This document shows, in pieces, positions 45,525-58,749 of a stretch of 64,000 nt of DNA; positions within the stretch are counted from its first letter, which is position 1, and every line of letters begins with the position of its first letter. The DNA is taken from positions 1 through 64,000 of the forward strand of contig JAANYP010001767.1 of assembly GCA_020465985.1 (NCBI GenBank), given 5' to 3'. Both the position numbers and the translations under genes were made by a program. Source of the stretch: Centrapalus pauciflorus. Lineage: Eukaryota > Streptophyta > Magnoliopsida > Asterales > Asteraceae. The notes below the pieces were generated by a model. The model ran no database searches and was not told where the DNA came from. It worked only from the letters and a program-made list of their open reading frames with translations.

Positions 45525-48286
45525 CTAACGATTCAACATACCCAATTTGTATACCAAAAAATTAAATCGTTTTTCATCTAACGTTTTGGTAAACAAATCA
45601 TCTAGTTGATATTCAGATGGTACAAAATATAGTTCTACGTTACCATTTCTCAACATGATTTTTTATAAAATGATACCAGATATCATTATGCTTAGTTTTT
45701 GAGTGTTGCATAGGATTTGAAGCAATTGTAATTGCACTATGAGAATCATAATATATGGGAATCTTTTGAGGTGTAAACCTGTAGTCTCTGAGTTGGCTCT
45801 TCATCCACAACACTTGTGAACAGCATGATGATATTGCAATATATTCAGCTTTTACTGTTGATAGAGACACACAGTGTTGCTTTTTGGATGACCAGCAGAC
45901 AGGTTTGTCACCAAGAAATTGTAGTGCTCCTAATGTACTTTTCCGATCCATTTTAGCACATGCATGATCAGCATCAGAGAAGGCAGTTAATGTAAAAGAT
46001 GATTACCTGAGATACCACAAACCTAAGTTTGGAATTCCGTTCAGATATCTTAATATTCGTTTGGCAGCAGCCAAATGTGATTCTTTTGGATGTGCTTGAT
46101 ATCTAGCACAGACACATGTAGCAAACATAATATCCAGTCTACTTGCAGTTAAGTACATTAATGACCTAATTATCCCTTGATAATGAGGTACATCCACAGG
46201 TTTCCCTGAAATGTCATCATCGAGTTTAGATTTTGAATCCGGAGCCATGAGAGTTTTCATGGGTGTACTATTTACCATGTTAAACTTCTTTAACATGTCT
46301 TGAATGTACTTTTACTGATCGATGAAAATGTCATCACTCAGTTGTTTTACTTGTAGACCCAAGAAAAAATTTATTTCTCCCATCATGCTCATTTCAAACT
46401 TTAGGGACATTAAAAATGCAAACTTTTTGCAAAACTCAGTATTTGTTGACCCAAATATTATATCGTCCACATGTATCTGTATAACTATGATATCGGGACC
46501 CTGACGTTTAATAAATAGGATAGTATCCACTACACCTTTGTTGAAGCCACATTTCAAAAGATAATTTGAAAGTGCATCGTACCAAGCTCGGGGTGCTTGT
46601 TTTAGGCCATACAGTGATTTGTCTAAAATATATACATGATCCGGCTTTGAAGGATCAGTAAATCCTTCGGGCTGATATGTATATACTTCATCGGTTAACT
46701 TCCCATTTAAAAATGCAGTTTTTACATACATTTGATATACAGTAAAGTTTTTATGTGCAGCAAACGCCAAAAACATTCTAATCGCTTCAATCCTGGCAAC
46801 AGGGGCAAAAGTCTCGTCATAATCGATTCCCTCCTGCTGACTGTATCCTTTGGCTATGAGGCGTGCTTTGTTTCGAATGATGACTCTGTGTTCATCTTTC
46901 TTATTTTTGAAGATCCAGTTCGTGCCAATGATAGATTTGTCCTTTAGTCTTTCCACCAATCTCCATGCCTTCAACATTTCAAACTGATTGAGCTCCTCTT
47001 GCATAGCTACAATCCAGTCTGCATCCAGAAGAGCTTCTTTCACCGTCTTTGGCTCGATCTTGCTCAAAAAATTTGAGAAGAGACATTCGTTCATGGTAGC
47101 TCTGCGGGTTTTTACTGAGGCAGAGGGATCACCAATTATGTTTTCTGGTGGATGATTCCTTGTCCATTTGAACGTATGAGGGTAAGATTGAAGTTAGTCT
47201 TGATTGGGATTCAAGTCCAGGTAGGGAATTCGAGGATTTGTTTCAGATGTTGATGGGACATCAATTGAGGTGGGAATTTCTGAATTTTCAGAATTCAAGG
47301 GAGTTTCAAAAGATTCTAGTGCTTGGATTGGTTGTACACTATCAACAAGTATGTGTACATCGGTCATTGAAACCTATCCAGTATCTTCATAAATCGGTTG
47401 GTGCGAATAATCAAAGACTACGACCAGATCTTCAGTAATCCTGTCAGGAACAAAATTTGGAACATTAGATTTGGTCTTTTCAAAGTAGTATTCATAAAAA
47501 CTTTCAAAAAGTTTATTAAGATCATTCATTTCATATTTTTGCTCCGTTGACTTCACTGAAGTCGACTATTTATGTTTGGGTCCTGAACTAGCGTATTCAG
47601 GAGCCATTACAATTCATTCATCAAATTTGACATTTACACTCTCTTTGACAGTCTTCATACGCTTATTGTAGACTTGAAAAGCTACAGATTCTTTTGAGTA
47701 TCCAATGAACATGCCTTCGTCAGTGTTCTGATTAAACTTTCCCAAGTTGTCTGTGTCATTCAGGATAAAACACCTGCATCCAAAAACATGGAAAAATTTA
47801 ACATTAGGAACTTGTTTGTTAATCAGTTTGTAGAGTGTCTTTCCGAATATTTTATTGATGATCGATCTGTTCTAGGTAAAGCACGCGGTTGCTACAGCTT
47901 CAGCCCAGAGAAATAATGGCAGATTAGAGTAAGCAAGCATAGTCCGAGTAGATTCCACAAGTGTGTGGTTTCGTCTTTCAACGACGCCATTTTGTTGTGG
48001 GGTACGAGCTGCCAAATATTAATGAGTTATCCCAACAGAACTCAGAAATGTCTTGAGTGACTTATTCTTGAATTCTGTACCATTATCAGAGCTAATGGTC
48101 TGAACCGATAACTGTAACTTAACTTGAATTTTGCGAATGAAGTCAATAATGATCTCGGTAGCATCAGATTTGGATCTCAGGAAGAATACCTATGTGAATA
48201 ATGAATAGTCATTAAGTATGACCAACGTATCTTTTCTTATTGATACTCTGTACCCGCATAGGTCCGTACGAGTCCATATGGAGTAG
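45525..48286 (-). pseudogene. C1 integrase (part), RT and RNase H
   Basis: Copia pol, mostly in one frame. The integrase continues from the B2 site: LLHMDSYGPMR, ISSDNGTEFKN, QQNGVVERRNHTL, then FFHVFGCRCFIL. RT at 47094-46312 has YVKTAFLNGKLTDEVY, LYGLKQAPRAWYD and a catalytic site reading HVDD rather than YVDD. RNase H follows at 46296-45640 (ATCVCARYQAHPKESHLAA; DRKSTLGALQ), and its normal end is near 45525 (LGMLNR). In-frame stops include 46312-46314, 46003-46005 and 45640-45642, with more in the integrase and a late frameshift. Inactive. Confidence 0.85.
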
Positions 48287-49416
48287 TGTAGGTCCCGAGA
48301 GGTTCCCAAAGTATATAGCTTTAAGCTGTAGAGGGGGGGGGGGGGTGAATACAGCTATTTAAAAACTACACACTATTTTCTCAATGTTTGTATGTATTAT
48401 CAACAAGTTGTTAATTACAAACAAGCTTGAATGCGGAAAGGTTCAAGCTAAGATGACAGATAGAACATTATGTTCACTAGTATAAGACAGACTCAAACTA
48501 GTTTACAATGAATACACTCACTAAGAAGCACTCACTGTGTTTACAAGACTCAGAGGGACAGCTTATGTAGAACAGCTTAGACACAAAGAAACTGTATTAC
48601 ACAGGCAGGCTTGCATGCATGAAAAACACACTTGCACGTTCACTCTTGGCTTCAGCACTTAGCTTTTTGGCTTAATCTTTCTGACCTTAGAAGCTTCCTT
48701 TTATACTCACTCAGAGGATCTAAGAGAAGTTTCTTCATTGGACGGAATGAAAAAGGAGAAGTCTTGTTGAAAAGACAACATAACCTTTTCTGCACTTTCT
48801 GAAAAGCAGACTTGTCTTCTTGTGTGCAGAACTTTTGTCTTTTCACTTTGTCTACTGTTGCATTGCCTTTAACTAAATAAGGAATGTCAAATTTGCGTTG
48901 TTCTTCCTTGTAAAGGCCTATTTTGATATAAGAAAAAGGTCTGTCACCCTTTTTCAAATAACCTTTTGTCTTCATGTAACAGAACAGCTTGGGCAGGCTG
49001 AGCAGTTCTGATTTCCACTTTGTCTTCGACTTTGTAAACTGATCTTGTAGCCAAAAACAATACATGAGGACTTGGAAACACATTCCATAAAGTGTTTAGC
49101 CTGTTCACAAAGAACAGGTTCTGTTCACAAAGAACAGAACACTTGTAAACTGCCCAAGCTGCTCATCAGTATAGAGCAGCGTAGACAGTTTATGTCCAGC
49201 CTGTTCAGCAGACTGAACAACTTGAACAAAACTGTCTTTGTTGCAACACATGCAACTCATAGAACAGCTTTAGGCTGATATTGCAAATCATTTTCTGGTT
49301 TCAATAAAGCATATAACAGGCCTTAAATTCAACCTTCAAAAGCATCAACATGTTTGATTAATAATCTCCCCCTCAGATGCAGAACAGGTTTGACTGAGGC
49401 CTTTTTGTGCCTAACA
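48287..49416 (-). repeat. B2 3' LTR
   Basis: 1,130 bp, TGTAGGTCCC...GTGCCTAACA. It has a 13-base G tract (48333-48345). Compared with B1 it has an extra repeat near 49100-49140 (TGTTCACAAAGAACAG twice), which is itself nearly palindromic. Confidence 0.95.
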
Positions 49417-49761
49417 ATCTCCCCCTATTTGCAATAACCAGTCTAAGCTGGCCTTTTCAAAAGTCACTATATATTTTTACAGTACATTTGTTGAAATAGA
49501 ATTACAACATCAACATAAAGTAAAAGATCAGTTTATATATACTGATTTTTAATTACATTAGAACAACACATGTTCTTACAAAAGTACAACTAATGTACTG
49601 ATGTATATTACAACTGATGTAAAAGAGAAAATTACAACATATGTAAATAAAGTACAATTAATGTACATTGAACTGTTTTTGTTAGGAGCAGAAAATGGTA
49701 AGCCTGTCCAACTAATGGACAACTTCCATTCTTCACCTGCCCAGATGGCAGATGGACTTCA
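49417..49761 (-). other. B2 3' untranslated region and polypurine tract
   Basis: 345 bases without a gene. The minus strand has an intact polypurine tract (AATAGGGGGAGAT) next to the LTR. The rest matches 8839-9186 of B1 with small differences. Confidence 0.75.
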
Positions 49762-52700
49762 TCACTCTGTAGGGGGAACCTGAAACATCTTTTCTAGCTC
49801 TTCCCTTGTATCCTCAAGTTCTTGAACTTCACTTCTTATTATCATGAACTTGGGATCATCAAGTTCACCTCTTTCAAAGAAGCCTCTGAGCTGATCCCAG
49901 ATGGCTGCTCTCCACTTTGTATAGATCTGAAGCTCTTTGAAAGCATTTCTTCTGAGTTAAGGGATCTACAAAAAATGCCCCCAGCTCAGGCTCTTCAATA
50001 ATCTTGCCATCTTCAAACTTTATTCCACTAGGCAGGCTGTGATCAACTCCCTTCATTTCAATGGCATAATCGCCTTGTTCAATCAGTGCAAGGAGTACTT
50101 CCATTTCAGTGTCCTTCCTTGTCCTCCTGACCTTAATTTTTGGATGTGTCACAAAGACACCTTCACTAACTTCTTTGGAGATCAGGACAAGGTTCTTTAC
50201 TCTCTCCATTAGTTTCTTGACATATGCCCTGATTGTCTTAGCCGTTTCTGACTTTGATTCACTCAGGGCAACTGCCAGCTCAATCCATTCTCTGTACCCC
50301 ATCTGTGCTACGTCAGTGTAGTCATATGTTTCTAATTCTGGGTCTGCTGCACCCATCCTTATTATTTTCAACTTCCACTGACTGCCTTTTCTTGATATAG
50401 GGACAACTTTGACAATTGCTTCCTTGGCAAGCCTTCTTTCAGCAACATCTTGAAATTTTTTCTTTGCCAGGTTGTCAAAATGAAACTGAGCTCTTGCATG
50501 AGGCACTGTAGGCTTGGTCACTGAAACCATAGTACCTTTTTCCTTCTCTGCTTCCTTCTCCCCTGCTGATCCCTTAGCAGCTTCCAATATTTTCTTTTGC
50601 ACTTCCAGAGTGGACATTTTAACTTTCTTTGCTTCTTGAAGTGCAAAAGATTTGGCAGCTTTGGCAGACTCTTCTTCTTTTCTAAGAACTTCCAGGGCTT
50701 GAAGCTGTTCTTCGCTAAACTCAAAATATTTGTGCATAGGAAGACCCATTTCTTTGGCCCTGGCTTTGTGAAATTGGATTTCTGCTACTTTCTGCTGTTG
50801 AGGATCAGTTGCTGCTTTTTCTTTACCCTTAGCTGCTGTAGTGACAGCAGCTTCAGGACTTTCCTCCTCCTCCTCTTCTTCTTCTAAGATCAGATGCCTC
50901 CTTCTGCTGCTTGGCCTGCCCTCAGGAATAGTTTACTCCCCCTTAGACTGAGCAGGGATTGGAGATTCAACCTGAGTAGACTAAGCAGCATGAGAGGCAC
51001 CTTCCAGTGTACATGTTGAAGCTCCTGCTTGTTGACCAGTTTGTGCTGCAGGCACTGGTTTCTCCTTAGGAGAAGAAGTTTTCTCCCCCTTAGACTTAGT
51101 CTTAGAGGCAGACGACTTCTCCCCCATTGAAGGAGATGGACCAACACCTTCAACACCCGGTCTGCCTGAAGACACAAAGTCATCAGGCTTACCAGCAGTT
51201 TTGGCAGCAGGCCTGGGGCCAACAAGGCTATTCACTAAGAATGCCAAGTTGTCCTTCACCTCTGCAAGCTGGGTAAGGCAGGACTAAAGAGAAGAGGATT
51301 GTGTATCAGTAAGGGAGGTCAGCTTAACAAGGTTTTCCCTATCAGACTCGGTGAACAGCAAACTTTGAAGCTGTACAAGATGTAATTCGAGAGAATCTTG
51401 CACATCAGCAAGGTTTGATGACACAGAATTTGAAAGAGAGCTAATAAGGGTGTTCAAGCTGGCCAAAGTATTAGGAAGATTAGTGTTGCAAGAAGTCAGG
51501 AGAGATGACAGCTGTTGAGAAATAGCTGTTATTGAGGACACAGAGTCCTGTTGCAGTGAAAGAATGGAGTAGAGGGAGTTGGACACATTTTGCAGCTGTG
51601 CAGTGAGTGCAAGCAGCTGTGGAGAAGTATCTGTTTGTGGAGTAGCAGGGAAGGGGTATTTGAACAAATCAAAGAACCCCTTAAGCTGTTCAGACATAGA
51701 GTATAAAATAATAGAGGGTAGAGAGGTCATAGCAGTTTCCAAAGAACCAACTTTGTTGGTCAGCAGAGAAAGTTGATCCTTCAAAGGCAGGTCTTTGGGA
51801 GATGGAGGGGTATGGGTTGACTGTTTAGATTGGGTAGATGGAGAAGATGATGATGAGGCTGGTGTATGAGGGTGTGATTGAGAGGGAAGAGGAACATTCG
51901 AAAGAAGCTCCATAGCTTGGGCAAAAGTAATGTGGCCCAGCTTGGAGGGGTCAAAGGGTCCTTCAGCAGCGGCTGTAGCTGCATCACCAGGAAGAGAGGT
52001 TGATGTTTGGGGCCTTTCAGATGCTGCTTGTGTTGCAACATCTTCATGAAGACCAGTGGTGGTTCCCTCTACAGTGCATTGGTTTAAAAGCACCTCATCA
52101 TTGGGAGATGGGATATGCATTTCAACATCAGCAGTGGTGAAACCTGCTGATGGAGTTTGCATGGAGGGAGCAGCCTCACCAGAGGGATGGTATGATCCCT
52201 GAGGTTTATCAGCTTGGGTGATTGGTCCCTCAACAGCTGTTTGGTGTAGAACAGCTGTATCATGGGGAGCAGAAGTTGAAGGCTAATCTGCTGGTTGGTC
52301 TAGACCAGCAGGTTTGACACCTTGTGCAGACTCAGGGTGTGAAGAAGTTTGAGTGGGGGACAGTGTGGACGCAGTGTGGAGTGGAGAGGGCTCCTGTCTT
52401 TCAATATCCTCGGCCTGTTGGGAGGCTTGGATAGTTGATGTGGCTATCTCCGTTTGTATAACTGGTTCCTGTTGGGAGGAACCAGAGGGTCTAGGCTGAC
52501 TCTGGGTAGACTCAGACTGGAGTGAAGCATGCTCCAATTGGGCTGAACCTTCTCCCAATATAGGAGAGGCAGCAAGGGTTGCTTCTTTTACAACTGAACC
52601 CTGTTGGGAGGCAACAGAGGAGGTAGATGTTTTGGCTGGTTTCTTTTTGGAGATGGATTTTCGTTGATAGTAAAAGGATGAAGTGGGTGATTGTGGAGAG

Positions 52701-53664
52701 GAGATGAGGGGTTCAAACTGGACAGGTTTTGAGACTGGGTCAGAAACAGGTGGGTTGGCCTGTTCCATAGTCTCAGGTGCCACAGAGGCACCAGCCACAG
52801 AGGCTTGAGGTTCAACGAATGAACCAGGGTGAGGAGCCTGCTCCCCCTCAGCCACAGAGACTAAGGGTTCAGGCTCAGACTGAGCTGTTTTGGCCTTCTT
52901 TTTCACAGGCCCAGCTTCAGCAGTTGCCAGGGTCCTCTTAACAAGTTTGGACCTGGCTTTGGATTTTCTTATGGGAGCAGCAGCTTCTGGATCCACCCTC
53001 ACATCAGAGGGTCCTTCCACCAAACCTAACAACCTCCTCATTGGTGTGGACAGAGGAGGCTCATTGGGTAGAACAGGGGTATAGAAAACTTTATTCCCTA
53101 TGACAGGGAATGCAGCAGACTTAAGTAAAGGCTGAGAGTTGTATAGATGCTCACCACAGTGATGCTTGAAGATGAGGCTCAGAAACATGGGATATCGGAC
53201 AGCAGCTGGTCTTGGCTCTTGCTGCACCAGGTTCCTCATGTTCAGAAATATCCACTTAGCCGTATCAATGGTAGTCCCATCCACCAGCTGTAGAACTATA
53301 GGGATTTCATCACGGCTCAGTTGGTCAAATGAACCAACTTTACTGCTGAAGCTCATCATTACTGAAGCAAATAAGAAGCTGTAAGTGGGGGACAACTCCT
53401 TCCTGAATAAAGTAGCTCCAATTTTGGGTTCTGCTACACCACAGAAGCGTAGCAGATTTCCCATTTATTCATCATCAGCTTGAGGCATGTCATAAGTTTC
53501 AGCAGTTGGAAGATGAAGCACCTCCCTGAGAAGATCAGTACTAATCTCAATGGTCTGAGTCCCATTGAGAATAGTACCCTTGATGACTTTGGTGTTGGGG
53601 TTGTAGGCACAGGTGTACCAGAACTCGTACACCATCTCCTGATACAGGACACCAGGGGATGCAG
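49762..53664 (-). pseudogene. B2 ORF3 (5'-truncated, broken)
   Basis: Same protein as B1 ORF3 but starting at PGVLYQEMVYEFW because the deletion junction (53661-53664) removed the first part. The segment 53464-52283 (393 codons) is open through the place where B1 has a stop (SSKVGSFDQL) and covers the N-terminal domain (YPMFLSLIF) and the Ser/Pro/Gln-rich linker. In-frame stops follow at 52283-52285, 51284-51286, 50981-50983 and near 50936, with a frameshift near 53460. The C-terminal domain (50749-49874) has GYREWIELA and KIIEEPELGAFFVDP. A 59-bp deletion near 49918 shifts the frame before the normal end near 49762. Confidence 0.78.
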
Positions 53665-54823
53665 AATGAAACAGGGACACCCAAACACATGGAAGTAACT
53701 GACATTTGGTTTCCTCCCTTTGAGCAGCTCATAGGGAGTCTTGTTGAACCTTTTCACCACTAAGGATCTGTTTTGGGTGAAGCAGGCAGTGTTAACAGCT
53801 TCAGCCCAGAATGATGAAGGTGAACCTGATGCACTCAGCATGGTTTTCAGCAGCTTCAATGAGAGTTCGGTTTCTTCTTTCAGCAACTTCATTTTGTTGT
53901 GGAGTTCTTACAGCTGAAAAGTTTTGAGTGATTCCTTTCTCTTCACAGAAGTCCTCAAGGGTACTGTTTCTGAATTCAGTACCATGATCACTTCTAAGCT
54001 GCTTCACTTGGGCAGAGTTCAGCATTTCCATCTTTTTCACAAATCCAATAATTTCTCTGGCAGCCTCTCCTTTGCTCTTCAGAAAGATCACCCATGTATA
54101 CCTGGAGAACACATCAATCATTACTAGAGTGTATCTTCTTCCTCCTAGACTTGGGACATTTATAGGTCCAAACAAGTCCATGTGGATTAAGAAGAGTGGA
54201 GTATCAATAGAGAAGTTATGTTTGGATTTAAAAGATGATTTTCTCTGCTTGCCTTTCTCACAAGCTGTGCAGAGTTTATCTTTAACAAAGGTCATAGAAG
54301 GCAAACCTGTCACCAACTCTTTCTTACAGAGTTTATTGATGTTCTTGAAGTTCATATGTGACAGCCTTTTGTGCCATAACCAGTTTAAGTTTGCATTTGT
54401 TCTTGTGAGAAAGCAGGTTTCAGTTGTGGGATCAGCAGATTGCATGTCCACAACATATACACCTTTCTTTCGTTGAGCACATAGCACAACTTTGCCTTGG
54501 GGATCCAATATGTAACCCAGGTGCTCATCAAAATTAACCCTGTAGCCAGCATCACACAGTTGGCTTATGCTAACCAGGTTATGTTTTAGCCCAACCACAT
54601 AGGCTACTCTTTTGAACACTGCAGCACCAGCTTTAAGGGTTCCATATCCCTCAGTAGATCCCTGTACATTGTCATCAAATGTGACTTTTGGCCCTTTTTC
54701 AGGCCTGAGATCACTCAGCAATTCTTTGCAACCTGTCATGTGCCCTGAGCAGCCACTGTCCAAGTACCAAACCTGGGAAGGTTGTTTTTCTTGCAGAGTG
54801 ATAAGAGAAATATTAGTCATTTT
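53661..54823 (-). pseudogene. B2 protease and truncated integrase
   Basis: Open from ATG 54820 to 53801: protease (VWYLDSGCSGHMTG), intact zinc site (WHKRLSHMNF, CTACEKGK), and DDE residues (IHMDLFGP, LRSDHGTEFRN, VAERRNRTL). The conserved Gly before the last motif is Glu here (QQNEVAERR). A frameshift near 53850 moves the reading to another frame, which ends at FGCPCFIL (about 53670), where the deletion joins it to ORF3 out of frame. Pol is +1 relative to gag, as in B1 and E1. Confidence 0.87.
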
Positions 54824-57561
54824 TAGGGGAACTCATCACAGAGATGAGTTCTCCTACTTCATCAACATGTGTTGATGGACTTATAATATCCACACTAATA
54901 TTTCCTATTTGAATGGTATCAGCTTGGATACCACTTTCATTGACTGAGATGTTTCCAACACTGCTTGTAACAGCTGTGAAAGAACTATCAGAGTCAACAG
55001 GCCTCATGTCCTTAGATTCAGGACAGTCCTTGGCCAGATGTGTCTTCTTCCCACATTTATAACATTTTCTCTTTTTAGGATTTTGTGAAGATGATCTTTC
55101 AGAAACACATTCTGAGTTATTTTTGTTGATTCTGTTAGCAAGTTTAGCAAACTCATTACTATTTGATGAATCAACAGCTTGAGTGGAGGGTTCAATAGCC
55201 ACAGCTTTGTCTGTCTCTTCTTTCCTCTTTTTAGGAGGACAGATGTCAACAACAGGAAGCTTAATTGGCTTTTGAACTTCCACAGGTTTGGGAAACTTAT
55301 TCCCAAGTTTCTCAGGTTGAGCAATGGCTTTGCCTTTGCCCCTACTGAGATGTGATTTATGCTGGCTATCAGCATAATCATAATTTCTGGTTTTGAAAAA
55401 CTTATTCTCATTTAAAACCAGTTTATCACTATGATTAGAAAACTTATTAGAAATCACAGCATGTTTGCTTTTAACATGAGACTTGCCCTTGTTGAAAGCA
55501 GGCTGCTTAACTTTTGAAAACTTATTTTCAAAATGTTTAGCATCAAAAGAATTATCATGCCTTTTACCATCAGCTTTGGACCCAGAACCTGTTTTGTCAA
55601 CAGGTTTAGTATCCACAGCTGCAGTTTGGACATGTTTTCCTTTCTTTTGCTTGTGTGAATCAGCAGAGCACTTAGGAAGCTGGTTTGATGGAGAACATAC
55701 TCCCACACCAGCTTTTGAGCTAGGTTCACACGAGCTGTCAGTATTTTGAGGCCTGACAAACCTGTTTGTTGAGATTAGTTTACCATTCACTTTTTGAACA
55801 AAAGTGTTTGGAAGCTCACCAAGAGTGGATAAATCTTCTTTCAGATTATTAATCTCAACAATGGAAGCTGCTGTGTCAAGATCCCCTCCAAGATAGGCTT
55901 GAATTTGTGCAGGGATCTGTTGACTTATACAATGGCTGACTTTTTGTGCAGATTGACACCAAGAGTCAACTATCTTTTGAAGCTTAGCATGCTTTATATA
56001 TGTTTCTCTCTTTTCTTCCAGTAAAATAGAGTTGATGTGTTTTAATTCATCAAGCTCAGTTTCCAACTTATGGAAACTGTCCAGTTTACTGGAGTTTGTT
56101 TTAAGATCAGTTTTAAGCTTAGAGATTTCAGATATTAAAGCATCATGCTTTTCAACAGCAGCTTTCAAATCAACTACCATATATTCAAACATTTTAATCT
56201 TTTCTTCAGAACTGTAAGCCATAAAATTTTGTACCTTATACATCATTGTAGGATTCCAGTTCTCTAAGCTGCTGAAAGCTTCAGCTTCAGCCAGATCCTG
56301 TTTGAAACTGCTTGTTGATGGGACATCAGTGTTGGCCATCAGACATTGATTGTCTTCTTCATCAGATGATGAATCAGATTCCTCCCAGTCACAAGTCTCT
56401 GCCATGAGTCCCTTTTGGCGGTTGGAACCCACTGAGTTTTCCAACTTCCTCAGCTTAGCCATGGCCATAAGGTACTTAACCCTATAACCATCATCCTTGT
56501 TCGTCTTGTATGGTTTAGATGACTGACTAACAGCTTTTAACACACAGTCAGCAGCTATATGGCCAGTTTTGCCACATTTAAAGCACTCAGCCTTGGTTTT
56601 ATCAAATGCCTTCTTTTTGCCAGCACCTGAACTTCCTTGCAGCATGTTTCTTCCAAACCTTTTCTTGTTGAACCTTTTGACTAGCATAGCTTTCATTTGC
56701 TCATCATCCTGTTCAGCAAGATCTGCATTATCTTCCTCATCTGACATCTCCTCCTTATCATCATCCTGTTGATCAGGTTGAGTAAACACATCACTCACCT
56801 GATTCACAGGCTATCTCACATTAGCCACAAAGGCTGCACCTCTTTTAGACATCTCCAAGGCATTTCTTTTCTGTTGCCTTGATTGTTCATCATTTAGTAA
56901 AGATCCATACAAGTTGACAAGATCCATACTTCTGATGGTACTTGAGTTTCTTAAGATTGTTGAAAAGTAGTTCCATTCTTCAGGTAGGATGTCCAAAAAT
57001 TTGTTCACCAGGCTAAGGCTGTCCTTGATGATACCAACAGCTTTGAGATCATTCACAAGAGCAGTAAACCTGATGTAGGTTTCTGTGAGAGTCTCCTTTG
57101 GTTTTGCAAAGAAGAGTTCATACTGTCTAAAGATTGTTAATCCTGTTATCCAGTGTGATTGTGGGTCCATCATAGACGGTACACAAAGTATCCCACATCT
57201 CCTTTGCTGTCTTCATTTTCTCAACCTGCTTGAACACATCATCAGGGAGAGAAATAACCAGGTTATTCCTGGCCTTTGCATCCAGAGCTACCAATCTCTT
57301 GTCTTCATCAGACCATTGAGCTTTGGCTTTCTCAAAGGTCCTGATTTCAGGAGCAGCTCCTTCAACCGCTGGAGTTATGGTAGTAACAGAGGTTGGCACA
57401 TAAGGGCCCTCCATCACTATCTCTGGTAGTTGTACATCTAGATTCTCTAGATAGAGCATCATTCTGCACTTCCAGCCAGAGAAGTTTTGATGATTGAATT
57501 TTGGAGGTTTGCCCATAGAGCCATTGTCATAGTATGAGGAGCCTGCAGCACTGTTGTTCAT
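54813..57561 (-). pseudogene. B2 gag with one frameshift and one stop
   Basis: Starts MNNSAAGSSYYDNGS at 57561. A two-base loss near 57130 shifts the frame, and a stop lies at 56808-56810. The remaining 56807-54813 (664 codons) is open: knuckle 1 (CFKCGKTGHIAADC), the coiled-coil region, a basic region and knuckle 2 (CYKCGKKTHLAKDC). It passes cleanly through both places where B1 has stops, so those B1 stops arose in the B1 lineage. Confidence 0.88.
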
Positions 57562-57608
57562 GGAAACTTGGGAGAATGAGAGATCTAGAATGACACACAC
57601 GCTAAACT

Positions 57609-57620
57609 GCTCTGATACCA
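57609..57620 (-). other. B2 primer binding site (initiator Met tRNA)
   Basis: The minus strand reads TGGTATCAGAGC two bases from the 5' LTR, identical to B1. Confidence 0.93.
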
Positions 57621-57622
57621 GT

Positions 57623-58749
57623 TGTAGGTCCCGAGAGGTTCCCAAAGTATATATAGCTTTAAGCTGTAGAGTGGGGGTGAATACAGCTATTTAAAAACTA
57701 CACACTATTTTCTCAATGTTTGTATGTATTATCAACAAGTTGTTAATTACAAACAAGCTTGAATGCGGAAAGGTTCAAGCTGAGATGACAGATACAACAT
57801 TATGTTCACTAGTATAAGACAGACTCAAACTAGTTTACAACGAATACACTCACTAAGAAGCACTCACTGTGTTTACAAGACTCAGAGGGACAGCTTATGT
57901 AGAACAGCTTAGACACAAAGAAACTGTATTACACAGGCAGGCTTGCATGCATGAAAAACACACTAGCACGTTCACTCTTGGCTTCAGCACTTAGCTTTTT
58001 GGCTTAATCTTTCTGTCCTTAGAAGCTTCCTTTTATGCTCACTCGGAGGATCTAAGAGAAGTTTCTTCATTGGACGGAATGAAAAAGGAGAAGTCTTGTT
58101 GAAAAGAACAATATAACCTTTTCTACACTTTCTGAAAAGCAGACTTGTCTTCTTGTGTGCAGAACTTTTGTCTTTTCACTTTGTCTACTGTTGCATTGCC
58201 TTTAACTAAATAAGGAATGTCAACTTTGCGTCTTTCTTCCTTGTAAAGGCCTATTTTGATATAAGAAAAAGGTCTGTCACCCTTTTTCAAATAACATTTT
58301 GTCTTCATGTAACAGAACAGCTAGGGCAGGCTGAGCAGTTCTGATTTCCACTTTGTCTTCGACTTTGTAAACTGATCTTGTAGCCAAAAACAATACATGA
58401 GGACTTGGAAACAAATTCCATAAAGTGTTTAGCCTGTTCACAAAGAACAGGTTCTGTTCACAAAGAATAGAACACTTGTAAACTGCCCAAGCTGCTCATC
58501 AGTATAGAGCAGCGTAGACAGTTTATGTCCAGCCTGTTCAGCAGACTGAACAGCTTGAGCAAAACTGTCTTTGTTGCAACACATGCAACTCATAGAACAG
58601 CTTTAGGCTGATATTGCAAATCATTTTCAGGTTTCAATAAGGCATATAACAGGCCTTAAATTCAACCTTCAAAAGCATCAACAGGTTTGATTAATAATCT
58701 CCCCCTCAGATGCAGAACAGGTTTGACTGAGGCCTTTTTGTGCCTAACA
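57623..58749 (-). repeat. B2 5' LTR
   Basis: 1,127 bp matching 48287-49416. The G tract is 5 long here, with a T inside the run of the partner. It ends at the AGTAG target duplication. Confidence 0.95.

Larger units (their letters stand above)
48287..58749 (-). mobile_element. Copia retrotransposon B2, RT-less relative of B1
   Basis: 10,463 bp, minus strand, LTRs 48287-49416 and 57623-58749, target duplication AGTAG (48282-48286 and 58750-58754). Same family as B1 and similar throughout, but about 3.04 kb is missing between the integrase C-terminal region and ORF3: the integrase end, RT, RNase H, the ORF3 promoter and the ORF3 start. The LTRs differ at about 25 positions by eye. It interrupts the C1 integrase. 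Without RT it would need help in trans, unless the deletion came after insertion. Confidence 0.93.
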
